Part shown: positions 35,201-46,837 of the stretch, piece by piece | How positions within the stretch are numbered: position 1 is the first letter of the stretch | Layout: every line of letters starts with the position of its first letter | DNA from: Lotus japonicus | Taxonomy: Eukaryota; Streptophyta; Magnoliopsida; Fabales; Fabaceae | Direction of reading: 5' to 3' | Assembly: GCF_012489685.1 (NCBI RefSeq) | Contig: NC_080042.1 | Span: 81,902,983-81,966,982 of the forward strand | Length of the DNA stretch: 64,000 bases | Program-made: the position numbers and the translations under genes | The notes under the pieces: model-generated | The model's database searches: none | What the model saw: the letters and a program-made list of their open reading frames with translations, nothing else | What the model was told of the DNA's origin: nothing

Positions 35201-38200
35201 CATATAAAATCATTTCCCCTCATAAAGAAAGATAAACAAGGAAATCAATCAGTAAATTATTTCGTACTTGGGTCCCGCAGACATTGTCCGACAATTCTCA
35301 GCAGTACAGAACTCTGTGAGGGTACCATAAAGCAGATTCACCTGGTTGAAGAAATCAACAGCTGAAATGCAGGACAGATAAAAATTCAGATTACTGAGTT
35401 TCAGAATTGAAAAATATATAATTGGGGAAGCAAGAGAATGAAAGGCAAGAAAAAATTTCAAGAATATACACTGCTTTTGACAGTGCATCAGAGAGAGAAT
35501 GATAATTACTGTTGACAGCCAGCCATTCATTCAGATCCTCCCCAGGAGGTAGCTTCACTGCTTCCCTCAGATTTCCACTGCCCAATGTGGCATCAATATG
35601 TTTCCTCAGCTGAGCACCCTGAAATAAAAGGATAACAGAAAAATTATGTTAATCCTCCAGCACAGCACGGTGAATCTTGGAAAATCCAAGACAGGCTGTC
35701 CAGACACTCTTTCCCCCATCACAGAAGTCTGCAGAAGATTGAAATTAAAACTACAAGAAAGGGAGCTTGACAATCATGTGCTCTTGAAGTCGGAATTGTA
35801 CAATAAATATTATGTGTGTTTGTGAGCGTGAGAGAGAGAGAGAGAGATGCAACATAAATCATAATCATTGCAAAGGTCACAATTCAAAATTAAAAATTTT
35901 CATTCATCTGCATTCCTCCCCACCCAAATACACCTATCATGTGGAATCCTATCACTTTTCCTTCACCATGCACCAGCCTCACTCCTCACCTCAAATCATC
36001 CTCGCCCTGCCCATCCTCCCCTCATCCGAAGGTCGAAATAAAAAAATAAAAAGGAACAGAGAAGCCAACTAACCATATGCATAAAATTTGGCATATTCTC
36101 ACAAGAATTCAGATTCCTTGAGTTCCTCCTCCTCACCATAGCTCTACCCCCCCAAAAAAAAAAATAATAATAATAATGAACGATTGTGTTGCTTATGTAA
36201 AGGCATTGGGTTCTAAAGAAGGAAAAACTAAAAAAATACTCAGGATTCAGGAACATAAGGAAAAAATTATAAAATACTCAGGAACAATGTAAACAAGGAA
36301 ATTATATTAAATTAAATATCTGGAAAAAAAATCACTGAAAAATGGAAGGAACAAACCTTACTTCCTGACGGAGTGCTCTTTTTGGGGCGGAATGTTCTCT
36401 GGTTTCTGTTGCAGAATAAATTAAAATGAATCACTAAAAATATTCAAATATCATCTTTTGCACCCATCACAAGCATACCAGTGTCGTGCTAAGCTGCACT
36501 CATAAAAATACTAATTATCCTTCTGCTGCTGATAAGAAACTTCATATAACAATAATAGTTGTCTTTGGAAGCCTGATTACCAATTATCACACTTATTATA
36601 CTGTTTTGAGTTTGTTACTCAAATAATCAGTAAATGTTTAATTCAAAAGTGCAGGCCAAATATGAATAGTGAGCACAGCAGTCTGCCAGTCTCAGTCACT
36701 ACCACAAACCAGGTTGGCAGGATATCCATGAATAGAAAAAAGAGATAGCAAGTAAGAAACAATCAACATGGTAACAGATGAATTTTTTTTATCTTCATAT
36801 TAAAGCTATGTTATCAATCGCAGCATTGATTCACAATCATGTCGCGCCTACCTCCTGCGGCGACATGACAAATTGCATCTCAGTTTGCTGATGCAGCTGG
36901 AGCAGCCGCTATTGCGGCCCATTTCGCAGAGGGTCGCGGCGTGGAGGAGAGACTAGGGTTAGAGATGACAAGGGAAATGCCAGAAAGGTCCTCACATATT
37001 AAACATTTTAGGGTTTTAAGGGTATATTAGGGATTTAGAAAGACGACCCGTGAAATCTCGGAAATATCCTCATAAGTTAAACGGTTTAGGGTTTTTAATA
37101 GGGTGCATTGGGGATTTAGAATTAAAAAAAATAGGTCAAAAAAATTGACACCCATCCAGCATGACCGAAACACCTCCCTGCTAAGTCTCTACAGTCCACC
37201 CCTGCATCATGTCTCAGGCAAATCTGCATCCACTCTCCAGCGACCGCTGCATGCCTCTTTCTGACCTCTCTCCAACCTATCTATCCCTATCCTATTCTAA
37301 TATGTCATATAGGCTCATTGCCTTATTATTTTGCTCTCTTTTACACTCTTCCTCCCTGATTTCTCATCTTCTCATTCCTGAGTTATTCACTGTAGCGGCC
37401 ATCCCGCTATCTGCTATCCTATTCTGATTTGTCATGTAGGCTTATTGCCTTATTGTTTTTTTCTTTTCTCCCCTCTTCCCCCCTGTTTTCTCATCTTTGC
37501 ATTCCCCAGTTATGCGCTAGCGGCCATCTTGCCAGTGGTGGAGGCAGCAATTTGAGACTAGGGGGCAAAGATCAAAGAATATGATATATGTACAACAATT
37601 TCTACAACTAACATACATATGTGTGGCGTGTTTAAAAAACAATGGAAAATTTTGGTGGGGCCATGACACCACCATGTCCTCCCCCACCTTCACCCCTGCA
37701 TCTCGCTATCCCGATCACTGTTTTGCGGGCGGCTGCTACGCGCCGCGATCTGGGACTGACAAAATAGTATCAAAGTAAGAATGAATGTAACGATTTAAGT
37801 ATTTGTTGTCATACTAATACTGACAATAATGGCAGTGAAGAAATGAGGAATAGACGGTAATATATTGATATTTACTAATTCAGAAATTCAATGTCTCAAA
37901 TTAATTATAGCCTATACAAACAGATGCAATTTGCACATCACATCAGAAACAAGCCCATAGAATTGTTTGTCCGTGGAATGAGTCGTCTTCCCTCAGTCAA
38001 AAGAGATGATCTCATGGAACAAATGTTTACTCCTCAGTCCTCATAGTAAGCTTAAAATCATGTCAAAGTTTAAGAGATATATAAAGTAGAGCAATAATAA
38101 GAAGACAGCCAATCAAAACCTATGAAAAAACCCTTTCAAATATATTTTAAGGAAAAGAGATAAGAAAGGGTCTTTTGAAGGTTGGAACAATATTGTAGAA

Positions 38201-40709
38201 ATTTCATTGAATAATTTTATGAAACTTGTTGCACCCATAGAGACAAAGAAAAAGGGAGGGGAATCAAACTATAAACATAGTAGTCAAAATCGGGATTATG
38301 GCAGTGAAGAAATGAGGAATAGACGGTAATATATTGATATTTACTAATTCAGAAATTCAATGTCTCAAATTAATTATAGCCTATACAAACAGATGCAATT
38401 TGCACATCACATCAGAAACAAGCCCATAGAATTGTTTGTCCGTGGAATGAGTCGTCTTCCCTCAGTCAAAAGAGATGATCTCATGGAACAAATGTTTACT
38501 CCTCAGTCCTCATAGTAAGCTTAAAATCATGTCAAAGTTTAAGAGATATATAAAGTAGAGCAATAATAAGAAGACAGCCAATCAAAACCTATGAAAAAAC
38601 CCTTTCAAATATATTTTAAGGAAAAGAGATAAGAAAGGGTCTTTTGAAGGTTGGAACAATATTGTAGAAATTTCATTGAATAATTTTATGAAACTTGTTG
38701 CACCCATAGAGACAAAGAAAAAGGGAGGGGAATCAAACTATAAACATAGTAGTCAAAATCGGGATTATGGCAGTGAAGAAATGAGGAATAGACGGTAATA
38801 TATTGATATTTACTAATTCAGAAATTCAATGTCTCAAATTAATTATAGCCTATACAAACAGATGCAATTTGCACATCACATCAGAAACAAGCCCATAGAA
38901 TTGTTTGTCCGTGGAATGAGTCGTCTTCCCTCAGTCAAAAGAGATGATCTCATGGAACAAATGTTTACTCCTCAGTCCTCATAGTAAGCTTAAAATCATG
39001 TCAAAGTTTAAGAGATATATAAAGTAGAGCAATAATAAGAAGACAGCCAATCAAAACCTATGAAAAAACCCTTTCAAATATATTTTAAGGAAAAGAGATA
39101 AGAAAGGGTCTTTTGAAGGTTGGAACAATATTGTAGAAATTTCATTGAATAATTTTATGAAACTTGTTGCACCCATAGAGACAAAGAAAAAGGGAGGGGA
39201 ATCAAACTATAAACATAGTAGTCAAAATCGGGATTATGACTTTAAACGGGAAGGGGGTGTTAATTGTAACTTGCATAATTGCAAGATTTAGCAAATTTCC
39301 TATATAGACGCACACACCTTCATATATATGCATGGTAACAATATCATTCATCTTCTGTTGCGATTATGATGTGATTATGCGATTAAACTTGCGATTAAGC
39401 AAGGAAATGATTATCGATGCGATTTTAATTGCCCATGGCACCACTAATCAAATAAATGTGTGATTAAGCGATTATAATCGCAATAGACAGTAAGCCCACA
39501 TAAGACTCAGAATCTAAGATCACGCAACCTGCAAGACAGTTAAAAAAAATTGAACCAAACAAACAAAGTTCTCCAGAAAACCTTACACACTTTATTCTTT
39601 CGAAACTTCACTAATGACTATGAAAAAAAAATTCACCATCCAGGAAATTTTTTCCAGTGGATAAACAAAGCAATGAAAAAAGCTAACAAGTGCAATCAAT
39701 CTTGTAGTTATTCTATTTATCCTAGTTCATGTTCCGGTGAATTTCCATACAGTTTATTAAGATTGATATTTCTGAATGTCTCTCACTCTCCCCACTCAAC
39801 CACATTCCATATTTGAGCAACTTAGGCCAGATATCTAATTTATGTTCGGGAAAAGCACAGGGGACTAGGGGAGTATCTAAGTAAGTGTTACCGTAACGAA
39901 CATAGTATACTGACAATGCGCAAGAGGAAACTAAAAATAAATAAAAATATGATAAACACAACACTTAGTAAATCGATGAAAATGACATATACAGTAAAAA
40001 AAGGTCAATAATTAGGTAACTATCGCCGTACAGTCTATTGTTGAAATAAGAAATTGTCTACCAGACAGACACCAAGTGTCAAACTTTCACAATACACTAA
40101 ATTAAACCACTGTCTCATTAGAATTCTCCCTGACACTCATGGGACTGTTTTTCAGAGAATTCGCCAACACAAGCATGCACTGATTTCATGAAAAAATAAA
40201 TATATACAAATAAAACTTATAGACATGGGAAAAAAAACATAGATACTTGATTCAAGAGTGTTACAATTAGCTTATTTTGCTACCAAAAAGTAAAACTATA
40301 ATCAAAAGCTTCCTGAGAGAAATCATCTATATCCCCAAACATGCATGTCAAAATTTCCACTCCAACATATAAAAACTCAACAAATTTACCATGACAGCAT
40401 GATTAATAGATTAATTGTAAGATCAATCAAAAAATGGCAGCAAGCACTGCTAGCTAAATTTTTCTCACATACTAACATTCATTCATTTTCCAAGAAGCAG
40501 GAAACACCTGAGCAAATTAGCAAGACATGAAAAAGTGCAGAAAAGTTGAACATGATCGAGATTGAAGAATTCTAATTGAAAAACATAGAACAGATCAGTG
40601 ATCAGATCATAGGAGGGTACAAGGTCAAACGTTGGAACTTGACAAGTATAAATCTTTATAGTAAAAATCGAAACTTTTGGACTCACCTGCCTAAACCGAA
40701 GAGGCTCAT
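32272..40709 (-). CDS. MOB1: MOB1-type kinase activator (Hippo/MEN co-activator)
   Basis: Seven minus-strand exons: 40687-40709, 36357-36405, 35510-35618, 35268-35361, 32851-32984, 32595-32758 and 32272-32346. All junctions are GT-AG and phases agree; the total is 648 bp, 215 residues, the same length as Arabidopsis MOB1A. The protein starts MSLFGLG and ends [10 protein letters not shown]. Family landmarks are [20 protein letters not shown], the zinc Cys pair in [28 protein letters not shown], the zinc His pair in AHIYHSHF, and [18 protein letters not shown]1 binds and activates NDR/LATS-type AGC kinases and in plants affects cell division, growth and auxin-related development. The gene is long because intron 1 (4.28 kb) and the intron between exons 4 and 5 (2.28 kb) hold repeats. 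No lesion was found; it should be functional. Confidence 0.95.
33162..34682. mobile_element. PIF/Harbinger-like element in a MOB1 intron, TAA TSD
   Basis: Terminal repeats GGGCCCGTTTGG and CCAAACGGGCCC are perfect, and the flanking target duplication is TAA (33159-33161 and 34683-34685), the signature of PIF/Harbinger. The element is 1.52 kb. No transposase is visible. Its middle (about 33900-34460) is GC-rich and purine-rich, with a 78-codon minus-strand frame (34022-34258) that I do not recognise. It lies between MOB1 exons 5 and 4 and does not touch a splice site. Confidence 0.88.
37270..37530. repeat. internal duplication of ~115 bp in MOB1 intron 1
   Basis: Two imperfect copies (TATCCTATTCTAATATGTCA ... 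GTTATTCACTGTAGCGGCCA and TATCCTATTCTGATTTGTCA ... GTTATGCGCTAGCGGCCATC) lie in tandem. The surrounding 36780-37780 is unusually GC-rich for an intron and is probably an old transposon. Confidence 0.6.
37533..37698. mobile_element. hAT-type MITE in MOB1 intron 1
   Basis: The 166-bp insert begins CAGTGGTGGAGGCAGCAA and ends CACCTTCACCCCTG, terminal repeats of hAT type. Flanks are CATCTTGC (37525-37532) and CATCTCGC (37699-37706), an 8-bp duplication with one mismatch. Non-coding. Confidence 0.65.
37831..39237. repeat. three perfect tandem copies of a 469-bp unit
   Basis: Units start at 37831, 38300 and 38769 (GGCAGTGAAGAAATGAGGAA each time). I read no difference between the three copies. The array lies in MOB1 intron 1. 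Each unit contains a plus-strand 40-codon frame beginning [15 protein letters not shown] (first copy 37924-38046), antisense to MOB1; the protein is not recognised. Perfect identity means very recent amplification or an assembly artefact. Confidence 0.92.
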
Positions 40710-42395
40710 GGTTTGGGTGAGAGCGAGGACGCGCGAGAGAGCTCCAGAGAGAGAGAGAGAGACCCCTTTCGTGCTTGCTTCTTCTTCAGGTGTGTTTTCT
40801 TTCCACTCACATCAAGTTTACATCTTTATATTTATCGAATATTATTTTTTAAAAAATTATTTTCTACTGATGAAATTACTCAATCACCCTTTCCTCTAAC
40901 ATGTGTGTGATATAATTATTATTTTTTTTTTAATTTTACGGTTGGAAAACTACACGAGCAAATCAAATCTTGACAAAGACACGAAAGAATAAAGGAATAT
41001 AGAAAGTAGAAACTTGCAAATATGTAAAGAAGACTCGTCGTGTGAAGCTTGTCGAGAGAAAGTAAGAGCAACGATGTTCTGCTCACGAGTAATGTTGTTC
41101 TGCTTACGAGAAATATGCATGAAATTGACAATCAACGTGTTTCCTAATTTTGACAATTATATTGTGCAACAAGTCATTATGGACGTTACCGTTTTTGTTA
41201 AGTAGGTGTGCGACATTCTTGTAATCCGACGTGCATGCAACTTTCTTGTGCCCAAATCCCAAATATGGTCAACGACCAATAACTTAGAACAAATAGGATA
41301 TCTCTAGCAAGGAAACTTGGCAACCCCGACAACCAATGCTCGGGAAAATTACAAAGAACGCCTCCAACATTCATCTTATTTCACCTTTTGACCTAGCTAC
41401 CATCGGCACAAAACTCCACCATTGTATAATAAGTGTTGCTGCATGTCGTCGCCACCACACCTGTTGGTTTTGTCCAACGCTGCCATTGTTGCATGGATAT
41501 TAAGATCTGATTCAACACGAAATAAGGGTTCCATGTATGATCTTCAAACACGCTATTATTCTCAATTTCCATGGCCACCAAAAGATGGTCACTACTAAGT
41601 AAATTATGTTATTGCTGCAAAAGAAGAGAGAAACATTAGGAGAATGAAATGCCGCTTGGTAATGAGGGCAAAAACAAACTAAAATACTGCCATACTCTCT
41701 AGTTGATATAACTTTTTTTTAACTCAGCCGCAGAACAAGTGACTCGGGTCCTCAACAGTAGCGTCTTACCTATTAGTGCACTCGGAGCAAGGTTGCAATG
41801 GGCTAGGCACATTTTTAGATCAAGTTGGGCTTGAATGAGGTTACAAATTTGCAAGTCCAGCATTTTAATGGAGGTAACTAAAGCAGGCCATTGTGTTTTG
41901 ACAAAAAAAAAAGGCAGGCCATTGTGAGTATTAATAAAATTCAATTAAAAAAAGTAATGCATAAATCGAGTTTGGGTTTTGACCAAAAACAAAAATCGAG
42001 TTTGGGTAAAATAATCAGTTGTTCAAAAAAATGAATTGGATACACGTGGATATATTACCAAGTGATAAGTATTTTGTTGTTCGTTTTGTTTATTACTTTA
42101 TTTTAAATTATTTATTATTATTTATTTTAACAAATTTTATTTTCAATATTTTAAAATGTTTTTTTGTCAAAGATATTTTAACATGTTTTTTTTGTTCGAA
42201 AAAATGGCAAGAGGCCCACCCATTCCCATCCCATAACTTATTAGCCCACACCGGGTTGGTTGATTTTTATTGTAGTTTAATTTTGTTAATCTAACTCACA
42301 TGAATCCGGTGTGGGCTAATACAAAATCCTGTTGGTGTTATGAGACTCTGAGGTTTCAAGTTACCATACATTGAGACTTAAATTGCATCTCACAC
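40710..42395. other. MOB1 5' flank and spacer
   Basis: The minus-strand promoter and 5' UTR of MOB1 should lie in roughly 40710-41300. A GA/CT microsatellite-like stretch is at about 40737-40765. The rest is AT-rich with no family-like ORF. Confidence 0.4.
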
Positions 42396-42398
42396 TTA

Positions 42399-42813
42399 TG
42401 CTTTGTTTGGTGGAGGGAACTTTGAATAGAGAGAGATAGGATAGAGAGAGTTAGAGGGAAGATGGGGATGATCATGTGTTTGGTGGAGGGAGGAGAAGGG
42501 GGAGAGAGAAGAGTTTGTGTGGGCCCCACGTGCTTTTTCAACTCTTCCCAAACTGAAGAGAGATTGTACGGACCACAACTTTTGCTCTTCTTTTCCATGT
42601 TTGTCCATAGATTTTCCATTGATTAGTTTTTTTATTTGGATAAAATTGTATTTTACTACAATTCTCCATTATCTTTCTCTTCTATCTCTCTTCTCTTTTA
42701 ATCATACCAAACAACCTTTAAATCTACTCTATTTCTCACCTCTTTCTCTCTACTCAACTTCTCTCTTCTATACTCCCTCTTCTCTATCTCTCTCTTCTCT
42801 ACCAAACAAAGCG
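42399..42813. mobile_element. Tourist-like MITE (PIF/Harbinger), TTA TSD
   Basis: The ends TGCTTTGTTTGGTGGAG and CTCTACCAAACAAAGCG are near-perfect inverted repeats. The flanking duplication is TTA (42396-42398 and 42814-42816). The 415-bp interior is rich in GA on the left and CT on the right, so the ORFs called in it are low-complexity noise. Confidence 0.82.
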
Positions 42814-43061
42814 TTAGAGAGGGGAAAAAGCAAAAATTCATGAGAAATATATTGAGAATTGAGAATTTAAGTATGAGTTGAGAGGCTCATACAAGCGAAT
42901 AGTAGTTGAGGATGTGGTGTCAAGTTCTCTTAATAGTCTTTAGTGATCACTCGTTGGTGCTATGAGCTCCCCTTGCAACCAATAAAGTTGGCTCATTGAG
43001 ATCGACTCATTTTAACAGGTCTAAATTCATTTGAGAAATTGTGCTAGTCATTTCCAGGTCT

Positions 43062-43063
<2 letters not shown>

Positions 43064-43132
<69 letters not shown>
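43064..43132. repeat. (TA)n microsatellite
   Basis: About 34 uninterrupted TA units run directly into the left end of the MuTAnT-like element. A shorter TA tract resumes on its right side at 44083. Confidence 0.95.
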
Positions 43133-43135
<3 letters not shown>

Positions 43136-44083
43136 AGCATATCAGGTGAGAGGAGTAGTTTATAATGAGAGATGAGAGCACTAATTGGTAACCATTGGAT
43201 CAGAATAAATGGTTCAGATTTATTCTCTCGTTTTAAAACTGCACGTGACTATCTATCCAACCTTCTCTCTCTAAACTCTTCTTCCTTCTCTCTGCAACTT
43301 TCTCTCACCCTCCGCCCCACTTTCTCTCACCCTTCGATTGTTAGCAATTTCTTTCTCATTCCATCCTATTTTGAAAATTGTCTCCACTTCCATCATCTTA
43401 ACCATAGCTTTTCATTCTGTTCTTCAAATTTATTTTTTCCTCATAATTTCAAACACCTAAAAGAAACCAAGGCTTAGTGGCTTACTACCGTCTCTTCTTC
43501 ACGCCACCACCATTGACTCCTGCATGTTGCACCTCCGCACTTGTAGACAGACCCTTCCACCTCCACCCACTCTCCCTTCCACAATCACCACCGATCACAC
43601 GGGGTTCCACCCAAACCCACCATACAGCAACCCTTGCACCTCCGACCGCGCCACCACCTCCTTCTCCCTCGCCGACGACACCGCTCATCGCGCGAGAGGC
43701 GCCGACGCGGCTCCAGATCTGTCGCCATTTTTTTCCTGCGACACCTCCACTGAGCTTCATAATCGCGGCCTAGTTCAGATCCAATCCATTGCCCTGGCGC
43801 CGTCTAGTTTCCCGTCGTGGCTTGCCTCCGCTCCGCCATACCCACCCAATTCAGAAGTCAGAACCCTCCGAGCATCCATCGGAGGTGGATCGCCGCTGCT
43901 CGCAGCGGTAGAACGAAAAAGATGAGAACGATAGATTAGAAAGGGAGGAATTGGTAACATAGGGGGGTCACGTGATTGTTAAAATTGATAAACTAATCTT
44001 AACCCTTCAATTTAATCCAACAGCTGATAACCAATACTCTCATCTCTCATTATAAACCACCCCTCTCACCTGATATGCTCCCT
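43132..44083. mobile_element. MuTAnT-like MULE inserted in a TA microsatellite
   Basis: Terminal repeats AGGGAGCATATCAGGTGAGA, GG.GT.GTTTATAATGAGAG, ATGAGAG match in inverted orientation for about 50 bp. Both ends abut TA runs, so the target duplication cannot be delimited. This is the behaviour described for the MuTAnT group of Mutator-like elements in Medicago. The 952-bp interior is GC-rich and Pro/Ser/Thr-coding, with frames at 43477-43773 and 43524-43925 that match nothing I know; captured gene DNA is possible. Confidence 0.75.
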
Positions 44084-44093
44084 ATATATATAC

Positions 44094-44124
<31 letters not shown>

Positions 44125-44151
44125 ATGTATATGTGTGTGTGTGTGTTTAGT

Positions 44152-44634
44152 TAGGGTTGACAATGAGCCCCGTGAGTGTGGGTTTGACCATTCCCACACC
44201 CAAACCCAAGCCCCTGGGTTTCGGGTTACCCGAACCCAAACCCAAAACCCAATGTGAGCACCGAACCGACAAAAAATCAAAAAACTCAACCCGGAAACAA
44301 CATGTACTTAAGAGAACAACATGAACATAAGCTGATTAAACCTCATTATCGAATATTCCAATACAAAGGAAAAAAATATAGTTCATGAACATAAACCTAC
44401 TTAGTAACTTTAAAGAAAACTCTACTTAGTAGTTTTAATAGTATATATATAAGGGTTGGTAATTACATGCATAAGACTTCGGGTTTGGGTGCGGGTTTAA
44501 TCAATCCCACACCAAAACCCAAACATGTTTTAAAATTTGGGTGAAACCCAAACCCAAAGAAATCGGGTTTCGCCCACAAATTCGGGTCGGGTTCGGGTTG
44601 GGCCCCGCGGGTTTGGATTTTCCTGCCATCTCTA
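44152..44634. mobile_element. hAT-type element, 8-bp TSD
   Basis: The ends TAGGGTTGACAATGAGCCCC and GGATTTTCCTGCCATCTCTA are of hAT type. An exact 8-bp duplication, TGTTTAGT, flanks it (44144-44151 and 44635-44642). Both subterminal zones are packed with GGGTTTGGGT/ACCCAAACCC words. Non-coding, 483 bp. Confidence 0.85.
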
Positions 44635-44803
44635 TGTTTAGTGTTAGAACTTGTGTCATCATCAATACCAATACATAACTTATTTATCTCTTAACGAACC
44701 CCTCATTTATAAATAAAAAAATTATTAAAATATATTTTTCCTACATAATTACAGAAAAATCTGAAAATTAATTACAAAAACATGTGTAGAGAACCCGAAT
44801 CCT

Positions 44804-45338
44804 GAAGGTTAGCGTAGACGAGGCGGTGAACTCCGACATGGTGCTAGTTGCGGTGGAATAACCAGGGACGCTGAGGGCAGGTGGATTAAAGGATTTAGAT
44901 GTAATTTGAGATCTATGACAACGTCCAATGTTTTCCTCACCGAGCTTCTTGCGATTTATACGGCGGTTGAGGTCGTTATGACTTTAGATTTGCCGCAAAT
45001 AATTGTGGTGTCAAACTCGTTGGAGGTTGTTAACCTGTTGTGCGATCAAGACATGCGGTCTCATCGGTACACCCAAGTAGCTGCACATGTTCTTCACTTG
45101 CAAGAGGCTCACATGAGTCTGGTTTTTCAACACACGCCAAGAGACTCTAACTCACTAGCAGACTACCTAGCAAAGATTGGATTGAGTCTCGACTATGGAC
45201 CTCACTGTTTTGATAGCCCTTTTGGAGAATGTCACTCTCTTCTTGCTATAGACATTGGCACTACTTTTATTACTGTTATTAGTCTAAGTTAGCTTTTTAC
45301 TTGAGGTTTTCCCCTCCTTGTAAAAAAAAAAAAAAAAA
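44804..45338 (+). mobile_element. 5'-truncated LINE tail with RNase H and poly(A), 12-bp TSD
   Basis: The insert ends in a run of A and is flanked by AACCCGAATCCT on both sides (44792-44803 and 45339-45350), the signature of LINE target-primed insertion with 5' truncation. The coding part is the C-terminal RNase H (RVT_3) domain of a plant L1-type LINE. The open part at 44906-45292 includes AELLAIYTAVEV-like ELLAIYTAVEVVM, SNSLEVVNLLCD and HTPRDSNSLADYLAKIGL. A stop and a frameshift precede it near 44860-44900, so it is dead. Confidence 0.88.
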
Positions 45339-45350
45339 AACCCGAATCCT

Positions 45351-46266
45351 CCTATTAATTATACCATTGTCGCACGGACCACGGTAATACATATTCACGA
45401 TATTTGGTTGATATGAAAAGAAAATAAACTAAACTTAAAAATATAACCATTAATAGGAAAAAAGATAACTAAATAAGTTAATGTGTAAAATGTAAGATAG
45501 GCCAGTAGCATTTTTGTAAAAAGAAAAAATAAAAATAAGAGTCAGTGATGAGTGATGACTAGCTTCCATCTACCAAGTTACACTTCTGAGTTCTGAAAAC
45601 AAAACAAAAAGAAAACAGACAAAAAGAGTTGTCATATGTTAGGTGAGATATTCCACTCACTTTGGATAAGTGTTGCATTTTTCACTGAGTAAGGGAGCTT
45701 TTCATTGTTGGGTAAGGGAGCTTAACATACTTCTTTTTTTGTTTAACTTGTTTGGCTCAAATATGTACTTTTCATTATGGATTTTCTGCATACAACTTAA
45801 TTAATGAATAAAAGAAATATAATATTTTTTATATTTTACTTTTTTTTTGGAATACATCAATTATAAAATTATTCACATTGATTTCTCATCAGTATCCATG
45901 TTTATCTCTCTTTTTTTTTTGCAAAAATGTTTATCTCTTATTTAATGCCTTTTTTTAGTAATTTTACAACTAAAGATATTTTTATTTTTTTCTATCCAAA
46001 CAACATTTATAATTTTAAACTTATTTTAAATCGTTTAATATTATTCAAGTTCTCTTGCTACTTCTCCTCAATGCAAGCATCGTTTGAGAAATTAGAAAAC
46101 ATCTCTTTATATTCTTCGTGATTATTCTCATGCTTGCTAAATTTGGGCTAAGTGTGGTGTTTTTGCATCTCCATCTTTTATGCATGATAATATGTAGATT
46201 TGACTAGCTTTTCTTATTCACCATCAAAATTTGTGCTTATTATTTGGTGGATTTTGCATTGGTAAA
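45351..46266. other. AT-rich spacer
   Basis: No gene, no clear repeat boundary. T-rich tracts dominate; the frame at 45927-46121 is Phe/Ile-rich and is a composition artefact. Confidence 0.5.
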
Positions 46267-46289
46267 ACAATGTCTTTTTTTTTTGGACT

Positions 46290-46790
46290 GTTGATGTTGT
46301 ATTACAACACATTTCTTCTTTAGTGAAGGATAACGACACCTTTATAGATAGTCGTCTTGTCACTCCCTCTAGTCAGCTTGCTCGCCTAGTTTGGTCCCCG
46401 CCTCAGGGTTCTCATGTGAAGCTAAACGTTGATGGTTTTGTTCGCCTTAATATCAACTTCCTAGGTGCTGGTGGCATTCTTTGCAATTCATCGTCCAAGT
46501 GAGTGGCATGTTTCTCTACTTCCTTTCATTGCAATTGACTAAGCTTCTGGCCTTGAAGCATGAGTTAGTGTTGGCTTGGGACTCACGACACCGGGGTGTG
46601 ATTCGTGAGAGTAATTCCCCAAATGTCATTCATTTGCTTGAGGCTCCCTCAATGTCTCCACCCTTGTTTAATGTTTTAAATAAGTTATCTCCATTGTTAT
46701 TTGCCTTTGAAAAAATCCCTTCAAGCAATTTTGTCGCGAGACAAACTCTTATGCTAACTTTTTCACTATTTGAGAGTGCGCAAACAATGT
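46290..46790 (+). pseudogene. LINE RNase H relic
   Basis: LVWSPPQGSHVKLNVDGF and GAGGILCNSSSK (about 46387-46500) match the start of the RVT_3 RNase H domain of plant LINEs. After a frame break, LLALKHELVLAWDSRHRGVI and SPNVIHLLEA (to about 46650) continue it, with deletions. No poly(A) or TSD was found. It may have been interrupted on its right by the foldback MULE. Confidence 0.72.
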
Positions 46791-46837
46791 AATTTCCTTT
46801 CGTGGTCTCTCTATTCTCAAGATCTATATTATATTGC

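Noticed and set aside
37831..39237. Possible CRISPR-like or satellite array
   Set aside because: Only three contiguous 469-bp units without spacers in a plant intron; reported as a tandem repeat.
42356..42843. Several overlapping Ser/Leu/Phe-rich ORFs
   Set aside because: All fall in the GA/CT-rich Tourist-like MITE and its edges; composition artefact.
44160..44630. Dense CCCAAACCC/GGGTTTGGG words resembling interstitial telomere repeats
   Set aside because: Spacing is irregular, the unit is not TTTAGGG, and exact hAT ends with an 8-bp duplication explain the stretch.
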